Counted from the first letter of the stretch, positions 1 to 10,400 are shown. The stretch: 64,000 nucleotides of DNA from Phytophthora vignae f. sp. vignae (GCA_016169955.1 JABJUM010000028.1:434001-498000); one strand, 5' to 3'. The notes: a model not told the origin generated them from the sequence alone. A program made the numbers and translations.

Positions 1-1013
1 GTCAACACGCCGCCGTCCACACTGGAGAAGCGGAAGCTCAGTTCCGCCGTTGCATCATCGTCATCGTCGTCGTACTCGCCGTCGTCATCTCCAGCATCAC
101 TGGTAGTCGGGGGAGGGTCCTCCGGCAGTCCCCACTTCGTCGGCGAGCTTTGTGGCGACCTCGGGGTCAACTTCTTCGATCCTGGCCACTTCTTCTGGTC
201 CAGTAGCTTGATCCACGGAACCGCCTTACTCGAGCTGCTGTTCGCCTCTATCCAGGGCCAAATGTGCTCTTTGAATGACGCCGTGTCGTCCTTCCCCAAC
301 GAGTTGGCCGCGAACATGCGCGCGACCGTCTCATCCACGCACGTGGTCACAATGGACGCCGTGGACTGCAGCTGGTCCGCCGTGGCCGTCTCCAGGTCGA
401 ACACCGCGGACACCGACAGCAATAGGCAGCCCAGCGCCGTGCGTACAATGGACAGAGTAGCCGGGCCGCCGCCGTCCACGCCGCAGCCGCTGAGACTGAA
501 CTGGATGGCGATCTCCACCTTGCGCTTGACCTCCCCGGGGACCAACACGAGGCAGCCCGTCGCCAACTGGTAGATGTCGGTGCGGTTGGTGGCTTCAAAG
601 GAGCGGAAGATGCGCTCCAGCGTCTCCTCCATGGGCTTGAACGTCTCGCCTGTGCGCAGCTCCGGCAGTGCGCGCACGAGCTCCACGAACTCGTCCTTCT
701 CGAGGGGCGACGCGCGGTCCGCGGCCGCGCGCTGGTCGATGGCGGCCGCGAGCGTGTCGAGGCCGCACGAGGCCAGTCTGGACGCGACCAGCGCGTTGCG
801 CACGTGCCACACGCGCTTGGACTGCAGCGCCAGCGAGCAGCTGGGCGTCACGAACGGCAGCTCCACGAGCGTGTCGGCGTCCGTGGGAGACGAGGGCAGC
901 GACGGCGTCCCCTCCGCGCTCATGTTGCTCTGCAGCGGGATCTCGATGGCCGGCGGCGGCGCGCGCCGCGGGCTCTTGCTCTTGGGCGTCGGCGGCCGAT
1001 CGCACTCGGCCAT
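1..1013 (-). CDS. Conserved hypothetical protein with divergent EF-hand-like region (3' end outside window)
   Basis: An open frame runs from ATG at 1013 off the left edge with no stop, giving 337 visible residues. The start follows a short non-coding stretch and opens a Pro/Ser-rich leader (MAECDRPPTPKSKSPRR). The middle (about residues 90-220) looks helical and resembles a calcium-sensor fold in spacing, for example EKDEFVELVRALPEL, but I see no loop with a full set of calcium ligands. Binding is therefore doubtful and the family assignment weak. The visible C-terminal part ends in an acidic run (DDDGEYDDDDDD) followed by a short hydrophobic strand. It is transcribed divergently from the EGF-repeat gene. 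The product is probably cytoplasmic, as no signal peptide or membrane span is visible. I do not recognise an orthologue. Confidence 0.65.
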   Translation of the reverse strand, partial: MAECDRPPTPKSKSPRRAPPPAIEIPLQSNMSAEGTPSLPSSPTDADTLVELPFVTPSCSLALQSKRVWHVRNALVASRLASCGLDTLAAAIDQRAAADRASPLEKDEFVELVRALPELRTGETFKPMEETLERIFRSFEATNRTDIYQLATGCLVLVPGEVKRKVEIAIQFSLSGCGVDGGGPATLSIVRTALGCLLLSVSAVFDLETATADQLQSTASIVTTCVDETVARMFAANSLGKDDTASFKEHIWPWIEANSSSSKAVPWIKLLDQKKWPGSKKLTPRSPQSSPTKWGLPEDPPPTTSDAGDDDGEYDDDDDDATAELSFRFSSVDGGVL

Positions 1014-1509
1014 GGGCGTCGGACGGCGGAGGTTTTTTTACAATGAGCTGGACACGGACGCAGACACGGGACCAGAGAGGGTTCGCCTGCACCTAGTCTA
1101 GCTGCGTCTCTATCTACTATAGGGCTGTAGGCTATCGGTCGAGTGCGCGCGCGCTCTCTTCTTGGGCTGCAGGCGCGTTGGCTTCTTCCTCTTCTTCTCC
1201 GACACCGGCTCGCTCTCTTCCGCGCAGGAGTGCGGTTGTTTCCTTTTGCCGGTGTAACGAACAGTGATCTTTTTTCGCCACTGCCATTGGGCAACGCGTT
1301 GAACCTGGATTTAACGACTTGAAGTGGTTTATATTAAGGAAGATTAGAGAGGTTACAATCTGGCGTTGATGAAACAAGAGGTCGCTAAAACGAGGTGAAA
1401 CAAGACCGGTGGTGTTGCCAGATGCGAGGGTGCTTCAAGGGTCGCGGTCTTATTTTTAGGGGACTGTAGCCATCTGGTCGGCCCAAACTCGATCCGACCC
1501 GATACGGTG

Positions 1510-2570
1510 ATGACCATCCGGCAGCTCGTGGCGCTTGTGTGCATCGCCGCCGCCGCTGCTATCACCTGGACGCCACTGGCACGAGCGCAGCTGGGCGTAC
1601 CGACGGGCAATCTCTGCGCGGCGCTGAGCAATTGCAACGCGCACGGCCGCTGCGACGCGCTGACCAAGACCTGCGAGTGCTACGAGGGCTACGGCGCCTC
1701 CACGGACATCACCAACTACCGCTCTCCGGACTGCTCCCTGCGTGCGTGGAGCTTCACTGGATTGCATCGATTTTGACCTGCTTTCTTACCTCTAAGTGCT
1801 GTTTGGCTATTGCTGCAGGAACCTGCCCGGCGGGCCCGTCGTGGGGCGGCATCCCGACCAGCGCCACGACGTCACATGCAAAGGCGGAGTGCTCCGACGC
1901 CGGTGTCTGCGACCGCTCCTCGGGCACGTGCATGTGCTACTACGGATACGAAGGATCGGCCTGCCAGCGCAGTACGTTGGCTGGCTGCAGACAGCTGTTG
2001 CAGGAAGTGCGCCATCGATAAATAGCTGACCCTGCTCGCTGTGCATTCCTACAGGCAGTTGCCCCAATGGCTGCTCCGGCCACGGCCAGTGCCTCAGCAT
2101 GCGTGAACTCGCAGCGGAGACCAGTGCGTTCCCCTTGTCGCCGGCGACCACATACGGTGGGGACGTGACTGCGACGACTTGGGACCAAGACCGGATCCAA
2201 GGGTGCCTCTGTGACTCGTACTGGCCCGTCGGTCTCGGCGCAGGCGAGTCGCAACTCTCGCAGTGGTTTGGGCCCGACTGCTCTAGAAGTACGTGGCACA
2301 ATTTGTTTGGGGATTCTTATCTTCTTTCCCTCTTGCTGATGCCTCTCACTTGCAGTGCACTGCCCCTCTGGAGACGATCCCATGACAGCAGAGGACGAAA
2401 CGGACTGCGAGGGCGTCGTCGCTGCAGGAGGCGCCGGCACAGGCGCAGCAGGCAATCTGTGCCACGTCGATTGTGCTAACCGAGGTATCTGCGACTACTC
2501 CAGTGGCGTGTGCTCGTGCTTCTCCGGGTTCTACGGCTCCAACTGCGCCAGTCTGTCGCCGCTCGCGTAA
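1510..2570 (+). CDS. Secreted protein with four EGF-like modules
   Basis: Four exons join in frame: 1510-1741, 1819-1971, 2055-2288 and 2356-2570. All introns start with GTGCGT or GTACGT and end in CAG. The product is about 229 residues. Residues 1-27 form a signal peptide (MTIRQLVALVCIAAAAAITW, then a likely cut near ARAQ). Each exon carries roughly one EGF-like module with the Cys pattern CxxxxxCxxxGxCxxxxxxCxCxxGYxG, for example GVCDRSSGTCMCYYGYEG and GICDYSSGVCSCFSGFYG. All introns are in the same phase (1), as expected of exon-shuffled EGF modules. The protein is probably secreted or on the cell surface and may act in adhesion. The start ATG at 1510 is preferred because it opens the signal peptide. 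Confidence 0.85.
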
Positions 2571-3196
2571 AAGGCAAAAGGCAACTTGTGTGCTTGAAGT
2601 GTCCGGAGACCGGTTCGGTATCCGCTCAGCCAATCAGCGTAGCGCTATGTTAACCGCTGAACCGTAGGTCCCTGGCCAATCGTGGGCCACGCGCGTCAAG
2701 CAGGCACCGTTGCGAGTTCATTACGCAAGGGACAACGTTGGAGTCAAGAAGAAAGAAGACCTTGTTAAAGCGAAAGCTGATTGTGTAGTACCATTTGCAT
2801 GTTCCTACCGCCGGCTTGCTTGCTCAACCATACGGCCTCGTTGCACTTTCGGTGGCAACTTGGTCTGGGCACGGCGAGCCCATATCGAGAATGGGGGTCG
2901 AGGGATCCCTTCGGATGACCCGTGAAGAAGGGGTTTTCACGATCCTCTCCATACTAATCACACACAAGCAAATGCATACGTAGTATCCACGTAGCTAGTG
3001 CGAATATACAGTACAGTGTAGATCAAAGATCCGTTCGTTGTTGCACGATTCGGATGTTGCGGACGGGATACTGTATCTGCGGTCTTTTGTACCGACGAGG
3101 CGTCAGAGCGCTTGCTTGCAAGACAACGCGGCTGTTCCGTAAGCTTACGATCGAACGTTTTACAGCACTATAGCAGAAAACCTCTAACTCAAGATG
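2571..3196. other. Intergenic stretch, no gene seen
   Basis: Between the EGF-repeat gene and the pseudogene fragment I see only short open frames without recognisable similarity. No repeat or RNA gene is apparent. Confidence 0.5.
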
Positions 3197-3362
3197 GACT
3201 CGGATGCGTGGGCAAAGCCAAAAGCTCCGCCACCGAGTCGTATGACAAACCCAGGGTGGTTAGCCATGTTGTTCTTCGCTCGTAGTGCTAGTATGTTCAC
3301 CCACCGTCCATTGGGACTGTCCGAGTTCGCCGATTAGATCTCATGTACACCTTCGAACTCAA

Positions 3363-3710
3363 TCTAAAGAGTCAATCAGAACGACGTTGTCCGTCACAGA
3401 AATCGTCACGCTTATTCACTAAGTACGAATCTCACTAAGTACGAATAGCTGCCGAGCGCAGCGAAGGCGGCTCCGTCGCCGAAGGCGACCCCACCATACT
3501 GAGGATATTGCGGGGCCGCAGGACCCGCCCCGGCCGCTGTATTACTAACCTGACATTGAGAGTAGTGCAGCGAGCCGACAAGGCGAGCGGAACGGGTCCA
3601 CTACTGCCGTAGCGAAGCGTAGGCAGCCTGCCCCAATAGCGGAGCGAGTTTAGCGAGCCCAGCGTCTACCAACTTAAATTCCCCGCCGCGTAGCGGCGGC
3701 GCTCGGCTAG
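3363..3710 (+). mobile_element. Helitron-like mini-element, unit 1 of a tandem dimer
   Basis: The 348-bp unit starts with TCTAAAGAG and ends CGCTCGGCTAG. A 7-bp hairpin, CCGCCGC-GTA-GCGGCGG at 3683-3699, sits 11 nt before the end. TC at the 5' end, a GC hairpin and a CTAG end are the hallmarks of non-autonomous Helitrons. The unit also holds a second perfect hairpin (GTCGCC-GAA-GGCGAC), an internal 15-nt direct duplication around CACTAAGTACGAAT, and several GC-rich words such as GCAGCGAAGGCGGC. It has no coding capacity. It begins after an A of the host pseudogene and is followed head to tail by unit 2. Confidence 0.8.
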
Positions 3711-4058
3711 TCTAAAGAGTCAATCAGAACGACGTTGTCCGTCACAGAAATCGTCACGCTTATTCACTAAGTACGAATCTCACTAAGTACGAATAGCTGC
3801 CGAGCGCAGCGAAGGCGGCTCCGTCGCCGAAGGCGACCCCACCATACTGAGGATATTGCGGGGCCGCAGGACCCGCCCCGGCCGCTGTATTACTAACCTA
3901 ACATTGAGAGTAGTGCAGCGAGCCGACGAGGCGAGCGGAACGGGTCCACTACTGCCGTAGCGAAGCGTAGGCAGCCTGCCCCAATAGCGGAGCGAGTTTA
4001 GTGAGCGCAGCGTCTACCAACTTAAATTCCCCGCCGCGTAGCGGCGGCGCTCGGCTAG
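3711..4058 (+). mobile_element. Helitron-like mini-element, unit 2 of a tandem dimer
   Basis: This second 348-bp copy differs from unit 1 at only a few positions (for example TAACCTAACATT against TAACCTGACATT, and GACGAGG against GACAAGG). It begins directly after the CTAG of unit 1 and ends in CTAG at 4058, followed by host T. With both units removed, the host reads continuously across A|T with no target-site duplication. The near identity of the units suggests they arrived together as a dimer or were duplicated recently. Confidence 0.8.
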
Positions 4059-4128
4059 TCGTGAACAGTTCCCGTAGGTATCTCTGTTCGCTTCAGAAGT
4101 AAGAGACAATAAGGTGCTTGTTGACAGG

Positions 4129-4622
4129 CTACTCCTCCTTGGTCTTCTTCTTGTCTTCTGCGTTGTCTCCGTGCAGGAGGAAGGCCAGCCCCACCATGAT
4201 GACAGCCGCCCCCACGAACCACTGGGCGGACAGCACTTCCTGGAAGAAGAAGTAGCCGCCAGCCGCCGACAGCACGCAGCTCACGGCGGCGCTCGTGACG
4301 GTAGCCGTGAGCGAGTCCGTCTCGTGCAGCCCCTTGACGAAGAAGTTGATCATGAGCGCGTTGACGCCCAGCATCAGCGCCAGACACAGCAGCCGCACGA
4401 CGGACGTCAGGAGCCCGCACGACTCGGACAGACTCGAGGCCGCGCACTGCACCTCGAGCAGCTGCAGCGCGCTCGAGTCGCCGTCCGCGCCCAATTTGCC
4501 CAGCAGACCGGCGACGGCGCCAAGCGAGCCGGACAATGCACTGGTGGGGAGGAGACGGAGAGGGGGTTAGAGAGAAGAGGGCAAGGAGCTACGCAGGGGG
4601 TACACGCTGACCTGTATCGCAT
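4129..4622 (-). CDS. TMEM42-like small multi-span membrane protein
   Basis: Two exons, 4622-4612 and 4540-4129, flank a 71-bp GT-AG intron. The first exon encodes only MRY and part of a Ser codon. The product is about 140 residues with four hydrophobic segments. The core (VNALMINFFVKGLHETDSLT and then ATVTSAAVSCVLSAAGGYFF) matches the TMEM42/EamA-like pattern NA(L/V)MxxFFxKxL...ATVTxxAxxxxxS. A Lys/Glu-rich tail closes the protein. The frame of exon 2 has no good ATG of its own, which is why the tiny first exon is proposed. Members are thought to be small drug/metabolite-transporter relatives, and the substrate is unknown. It is divergent from the TMEM65-like gene. Confidence 0.75.
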
Positions 4623-5168
4623 TTCGTGAATTGAAGGCGTTGTGTGCAAGCTGCGTTTTGTTTTTTGAGCGAAACAGCATCGGATAACCTCTGGCACTGC
4701 ATACACGGTTGCGGCGCTTTGATTCTCGTAGAACCCTTGCATATTCCGTTCACTCCAAAACCTAGTTAGATACAAGGTGAATGACATTACGAGAAGGAAC
4801 TGTAATGGTTGAACCACTTCAACGCGTAGGATGTCGAGCCGAGTGTGCTTTGCTGTTGCTGCCGCTGCCGCTGGTCGAGAAGAGCATCTACTAACGCCTG
4901 CTATCAGCTCCTAGCATAATTGTACGGTGCGTGAAGTAGGGTTTCCGGTGGACCACCACCCTCGACGTGAGTTCGAAACGGCAACGTGAGGCTGCAGGCA
5001 CGCTGCGCCGCTATTTCTGAGTGATGAACTCGTGGTCTTATCACCAACATCCTCCATCCTCTATGCTGCCCAACTATATTTGCGCGTGCTCACGTGCTTT
5101 AGCCGCTCCGACGCCGCCACTTTCCACCTCGCATTACGCCGCTCGACACCTTCCATTGCTGACCTGCC
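4623..5168. other. Divergent promoter region between TMEM42-like and TMEM65-like genes
   Basis: This is a 546-bp non-coding stretch between two divergent genes. I see no convincing core-promoter match and no repeat. Confidence 0.4.
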
Positions 5169-6077
5169 ATGAGCACCATCAGACGCTTTCGGAATATCTA
5201 CGCGGGTCCCAAGACCCGCAAGCGCACAAATGCCGCGTTCTCGGGTATCTGTCGCTCCAAGGCGCCGCCTCGCCGTTCGGCCACCACCATGCTCTGGGGC
5301 GCGTCCACTTCCCAGCTGCAACAACCTGTCAAGTCGAAAGTGCCGGCATCCAAAGTCCCTGCTCGCAGCAAGCCGAAGACGCCGAAAAGCACCGTCGACG
5401 CGCTCGTGGAGCGGTTCCAGTCGCTGTCCAAGGCGCAGCGCTACAACGTCATCACACGCGTGGCCAGCAACTACACGAACGAGCTCGAAAAGGTGCTCAA
5501 GACCGCTGACACGGACCAGGACGGGCTCCTGAGCCACGACCAGCTGCGCGGGCTGCTCACGTCCCGCTTCCGCCTCCGTCCGGTCGCCAGCACGAACCCC
5601 GCGGCCTCGCTATCGTCCCGCGCACTCGCTCCGCCCACTCGCCGCCAGCTCCGACTCGTGATGATCGGCTCGGCCATCCCATTCGTGGGCTTCGGCCTGG
5701 TGGACAACCTGATCCTGTTGGTGGCCGGGGACGCCATCGAGACGCACTTTCACTCGTCCTACGCCATGTCGATGCTCTGTGCCGCTGCGCTGGGCAATAC
5801 CGTGGCCGACGTGGTGGGGCTCAGCCTGGGCGGCGTCGTAGAGTCCATGGCCCGGCGTCTGGGCATCCCCGACCCCATGCTCTCCAAGGCGCAGGCCAAC
5901 ATGTCCATCACGCACTGGTGCAACTTCTTCGCGTCGGCCGGCGGCATCACCATCGGCTGTTTGATCGGCATGATCCCGCTGCTCTTCATGAACCACGACG
6001 CGTACGAGGAGGAGCAGACCGGCGAGCCCGTCAAGAGGAAGAAACCCGATACTGACGTAGTCGCTACGGCCAAGTAG
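5169..6077 (+). CDS. TMEM65-family mitochondrial inner-membrane protein with an EF-hand-like loop
   Basis: The single exon encodes 302 residues. The N-terminus is rich in Arg, Lys and Ser with almost no acids (MSTIRRFRNIYAGPKTRKRT), as in a mitochondrial presequence. A helical segment at about 75-112 precedes DTDQDGLLSHDQ (residues 114-125), an EF-hand loop with ligands at 1, 3 and 5 and Gly at 6, but Gln instead of Glu at 12. Residues 160-275 are the TMEM65 domain, with three hydrophobic spans and motifs IPFVGFGLVDNLILLVAGD, AAALGNTVADVVGLSLGG and GGITIGCLIGMIPLLFM. Animal TMEM65 sits in the inner mitochondrial membrane and is linked to Na/Ca exchange. A calcium-sensing loop on the same chain therefore fits, but its function here is inferred. 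Confidence 0.9.
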   Translation: MSTIRRFRNIYAGPKTRKRTNAAFSGICRSKAPPRRSATTMLWGASTSQLQQPVKSKVPASKVPARSKPKTPKSTVDALVERFQSLSKAQRYNVITRVASNYTNELEKVLKTADTDQDGLLSHDQLRGLLTSRFRLRPVASTNPAASLSSRALAPPTRRQLRLVMIGSAIPFVGFGLVDNLILLVAGDAIETHFHSSYAMSMLCAAALGNTVADVVGLSLGGVVESMARRLGIPDPMLSKAQANMSITHWCNFFASAGGITIGCLIGMIPLLFMNHDAYEEEQTGEPVKRKKPDTDVVATAK

Positions 6078-6861
6078 AAAAGCATGCTGCTCCAGCGTAG
6101 AATAGACCCCCGTAGTCCCTGTATACCCCCATCGCTGAATCACTTTCGCGCCGATCGATAGGCCATCCATCCCCTTCATCTCCACCACTTTGTCCGTTAA
6201 ACGCGAGAGATACGCGTTGCCTGCCTCCCATATTCGAGTCCTTCCAGCCGCTTACACTTGAAGTTTGTATACGTCCACATTGCCAATTATTTTACGTGGG
6301 GCTCGTATCTTTGCCGCGAAGTGTTAAACCTGGCCATGGCCGTTACGTCCGTTGACTGCCGCGTCCCACGCCCATTTGACACGCAAAGCTGAAGCTGAAG
6401 CAGACCCGTCATGTGATCCGCGCCATGTCACCGCCGAGGCTCGAGCTCGCTATTTTAACACTACGGACTCGAGCCAACGCCGTCGCGTCCTGGGCCCCAC
6501 GTTGCGCTCGGGCCAGCCCTCAATACAGGCCCTTGCGTTTCAAGGGACCGGCCCAAAATTCTGAGGACGACAGCGCGTCGCGCATAGCTGGGGGGAGGAG
6601 GCCTCCAGCCACTCATGTTCGCGCATTCGCTCTCACAAGCGTATGTGATCTCCCAGGTGGATTTCACTTGATTTGTTTGGTTCTGAATATACGAAGGTAC
6701 AGGTCATCGAATCGAACAACGCTGACGTCAGCAGGTTTGCCGCCAGAGTCTCCGCTGCGCTGTGCACTTGCTCGCGCCACTCGCTCGCTTCATTCCGCAT
6801 TTTGCGTCGCAAGCCCCACCAAGCCCAAGACCTTCCACCCCCCCCTCCCCAACTCAGGACA
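6078..6861. other. Intergenic stretch with the promoter of the B12D-like gene
   Basis: This is non-coding apart from shadow frames. Its right end carries the core promoter described separately and a C-rich 5' leader directly before the ATG. Confidence 0.5.
6787..6804 (+). promoter_or_regulatory. Oomycete core promoter (Inr plus flanking element)
   Basis: GCTTCATTCCGCATTTTG closely matches the known 16-nt oomycete start-site consensus (GCTCATTYYNCAWTTT type). It lies about 60 nt before the ATG at 6862, a normal distance for short oomycete 5' leaders. Confidence 0.75.
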
Positions 6862-7137
6862 ATGGCTGGCCGTGTTGCTCAGAGCGCTACCAAGAGATGG
6901 CTCGGTGACAAGGGCACGTGGCCCGTGCTCGTGACCTGCGTGGCCGCCGCTGGCCTGTGCACGGCCCAGTGCGTGCGCTACCTGGCCGGCCACCCGGACG
7001 TCAACTGGAACAAGCAGAACCGCCAGGACATGTTCCGCTACAAGGAGGACGTGGGCGCCGATTGGCAGTCGCACCGCCGCAAAATCGCCGTCATCCACAA
7101 GAACGTCATCAACGAGGCCAAGGGCCTGAACAACTAA
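6862..7137 (+). CDS. B12D / NDUFA4 (MLRQ)-like mitochondrial protein
   Basis: The single exon encodes 91 residues. The N-terminus is basic, then a hydrophobic span at about residues 20-37 (WPVLVTCVAAAGLCTAQCVR) is followed by HPDVNWNKQNRQDMFRYKED. This one-span layout with the HPDVxxNKxNR motif is typical of B12D and NDUFA4-like subunits, which associate with respiratory complexes in the inner membrane. The start at 6862 is preferred over in-frame upstream codons because it follows the core promoter and gives the usual family length. Distinguishing a complex I/IV subunit from a plant-type B12D stress protein is not possible from sequence alone. Confidence 0.8.
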   Translation: MAGRVAQSATKRWLGDKGTWPVLVTCVAAAGLCTAQCVRYLAGHPDVNWNKQNRQDMFRYKEDVGADWQSHRRKIAVIHKNVINEAKGLNN

Positions 7138-7443
7138 GTCTCCGGATGCCCGGGCTGGAGACCGCCGTCCGACTCTCGACCTGTAGAGACGAGTGACTGA
7201 TGACTCAAGGGCGGAGGAACGACGACGCGGAATCGCAAGCTGAAGCCTTCAGTGCTGTACTTTTACGTTACAGCTCTCTCCGGGACGCTGTCTCTAAGCT
7301 GAAGGAGAGGGTTAGAGCGAAATGAAAACACTTATTTTGGTTCTACCTTTTACTGTAAGTGGTTGTTCTAACCTTTCGCAAACTCACGTTCTTGTTTAAC
7401 CTGTTGCATACGTACAATTTTAACAGTCCCATCTCCCTTTTAG
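7138..7443. other. Short convergent 3' region
   Basis: This stretch holds the 3' ends of the B12D-like gene and of the WDR81 gene, which converge here. I see nothing else. Confidence 0.5.
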
Positions 7444-10400
7444 CTACACTACGCACTTCAAGCAACCGTCCTCCGCACCGAGCAGCACAAGTTGGCGCAG
7501 AGGCAGCACCGCGATGCCGTGCGGGACGACGCGGCTCTTGTTGTTCTTGCTGGGACCTCCGGGCTCCGTGAGCTGCCACGACTCCATCCGCGCAGCAACG
7601 GCGGGCTGCACCGACACTACGGCGCGCGGCTCCGTGGGGAGCTGCACGCAGTGGATGCGAGCGCCGTTGGCGACGTAGAACACGGTGGTGTCCGTGGCCG
7701 AGTGGACCGAGATCTGCGACGCGCAGATGCCTTCCGGTACGCCCGTGATGGTCATCCGGAGCTGAGGGTGGCCGTGACTGCGCAGCATCACGCGCCACAC
7801 GCGCGCCTCCTTGTCGGCGCCCACCACCAGCAACTGCGTCGAAGAGATCTGCACCAGGTGGACGACACGCGCGCCGGGCTCCAGCGCTTGCCAGCGTGCT
7901 GCCTGCCGACCAGTTCGAGCGTCTAGCAGAACGACACGACCGCTTGCAGTCCCCACTGCGAGGTATCCTGTGCCATCCACGAACGAAGCCACCGCTGCCA
8001 AGCTCACCCCCGCCGCAGATGAATTGGAGCCGATGCCAGCAGCATCCGCGTGCCACTCGGCTACCACGCGCGGACCAGTACGAGCATCCACACAGACAAC
8101 ACGCCTCCCAGTCGCCACGGCCACATCCACAGCGTAAGTCCCTGTAGCCATCGACACGACAGGCTCGGTCGTGGCGGAGAACGGTAGCCGCATCCGCGCT
8201 TGACTCGTCCGCAGATCCCAGAGCATCACGCCTGAAGCCGAGGCTGCCACTGCCATCCCGTCCGTGTCTCCTGCTCCAATTGCACCAGTTTTAACTCGCG
8301 CTCCAGCTCGTCCAGTGCGAGCCACAGCCAGGATCGGGCGGTTGTCGGACGCCCCAGTCGGCGCTGCAGCCCGGGCTTGAACTGGATGTCCAGCTAGCCG
8401 CCATACTCGACATGAACCGTGACGACTCCCAGTCAATAACAACTCCTCATCCGCGTCCACACTCACGCAGCGCACAGAGCTCGAGTGAGCCTTAATGGAC
8501 TGTCGGATCTCGGCGCTAAGAGCCCAAGATCCTCCGAGCATTCCACCACCGCCTCCTCCGCCTTCGTATCCACTCGGAACTTGGCCTCCTTCGTCGCGTC
8601 GAGGCTCGAAAGGTTGGCGAATGCGCGATCGAAGCCAAATGGCGTCGGCTCCAGCGCGCTCGGGGGCAAGCGCGGCGCTGACGACCTTGCGCTGACGGCG
8701 AGTTTCTTGCAAGATCAACAGCTCCTTGCTGAGCGCAGCCTCCCACTGCGCCGCCTTCTTGCCAGAGCCAATGAGCAGCGTCGACGGCACGCGGAGGAAG
8801 CTCGTCGCGCGAACGGAGTGCAGACGAACGGCGTGGTAGGCGAAGCGCAGTAGCTCGGGCGGGTATGTCGCGGGATCCTCGGGCTCTGTCGTTGAGGTCA
8901 CCGATGCGTTATCCGCCTCGTCATTTTCGTCATCTGCGTCATCATCGTCGTCCTGTCCACCTGGACTGTCTGTTTCCTGGACCAAAAGTGGCGTCCGTTT
9001 ACGCAGGTGAATCTGCGACTGCGCCAGTCGGTTGTCCAGAGAGCTGAGATTCCGCTTGTCGTTCCTGGCCGCTTGACTGTCGAATCCTCCGCCTCGGTTG
9101 GGATCGACACCCGCGCTACTGCTTAGCGGTAGCAGCAGTAGCTGAAGGACTGAACTTCCTGCAACGATGGGGAAGTGGCGGTTGAACAGCTCCTTCCCTA
9201 GCAGCGTACGTAGCGGCACGCACAGCTCGCTCACCAGCTCACTGGCGAGGTCCCACTGGAAGTTGGACACCTCTAACTCGGCGTACACGTCGCTGCAACG
9301 CTTCAAGAACCGGTTGATGCCGTTCACGACGGCGGCATCCGCTACTGTGGCTTCTGCGCCGAGCTTCTGGCACACTGCCACGATCGTCCGCGAGAGCCCA
9401 ACCACTGTGAACGCGCGCAGGTTGCGGTGGTCTGCGTCCTTCATGAAGTTTAAGCTGCGCAGCACCTTCTTCTTCGTCGAGATGGCAGTAGAACCGGTAG
9501 CTGTCGCGCGAATTGATGAAGCTGATTCCATGCCTGCAGTCGCGGCTGCGATCACCGCAGTAGCCATGCGAGGGTGCAGGAAAGGTGGCGCGGCCTGGGC
9601 TAACAATTCCATCAGGCTGCTCCGTGCGCGGCGAGATAGCAGGTCTTGCAGAGAGGCGGTGTCATTCAGCGTTCGCACCACATGCCTCAAGATGCGAAGC
9701 AGCACGTAAATTTCCCGCCCGAGCTCCTCCTACAACGAATTGCGATGGTTAGCTCACTCTGCCACAGCGAGAGGTTAAGATACAAAGTTGATCGATCAGT
9801 CACGTACCGGAACGCCTTCGATGCGGACTGACCCAATCTTCTCGGATAGAGAAATAAGGCGTGGGAGCACGTCAAACAGTCGCGGGAGTAGCATGTTGGC
9901 CACGGGGAACTCGCCCAACTCACGACACACTTGCAGGATAGCGTCTGCTACATGATGTGACTCGTACAACTTGGACTTGGACAGGAAGGTAAGATGAAAC
10001 TCGGAAGTTCCAAGGAGATCGCTGTCCTCGATGATGACAGGGGCCAAGCTCACCTTCTTGTCCGTGCGGCGCAGTGTCTTGGAATCTGCGAGGTGCGTCC
10101 AGCGACTTTTAACGCGCCCAAGCTGGTTCAGTAGCGGTGGCAGCAAGTACTTGGCCGTGAGCGATGGGCCCAGCATCGCCGAGCATGCCAACTCTCCGAA
10201 GGTCACGGCAGTGAGCCCCGCAGACTCGCCAGCAAACGGAGGTAACGGTGGTGAGCGCACGGATAGTGGCGTTAGCGACGACCTCAATTCCGCGTCCGAG
10301 TCGGTCGTAGGAGGCACCAACCACTCCAAGATCACAGGAGCGAAGCTGTCGAGAACTGCAGTCGCTCCGAACGCGCGGAGGAGGGAGAGCAGCACGCTTG

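Larger units (their letters stand above)
3197..4096 (+). pseudogene. Fragment of an IQ/ankyrin-protein paralogue, split by a Helitron-like insertion
   Basis: Bases 3197-3362 translate to a piece very like the N-terminal part of the large gene at 18267-25210: DAWAKPKAPPPSRMTNPGWL here against DAWAKPKATPQSRMTTPGWL there. Homology resumes at 4059-4096, just beyond the inserted repeats (read as REQFP-stop-VSLFAS against RDQFPQVALFAS). The copy carries a roughly 10-nt deletion just before DLMY that shifts the frame, small insertions, and a CAA to TAG stop, so it cannot code for a protein. It is in the opposite orientation to its intact relative about 20 kb away. Only about 65 codons survive. It is either a captured fragment or the last remnant of a duplicated gene. 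Confidence 0.85.

Noticed and set aside
3520..3530. CTGAGGA in the 348-bp unit as a hammerhead ribozyme core
   Set aside because: The required GAAA is not at a usable distance (the nearest follows only in the next unit, about 240 nt away), and no three-stem arrangement forms. TC/CTAG ends and the A/T insertion fit a Helitron better than a retrozyme.
4129..4536. TMEM42-like gene as a single exon starting at 4536
   Set aside because: The first codon there is TTG, not ATG. A spliced model with an 11-nt coding first exon gives a proper ATG at 4622.
4960..5000. TTCGAA-containing segment as a tRNA T-arm
   Set aside because: No matching D-arm, anticodon arm or acceptor stem is found around it.
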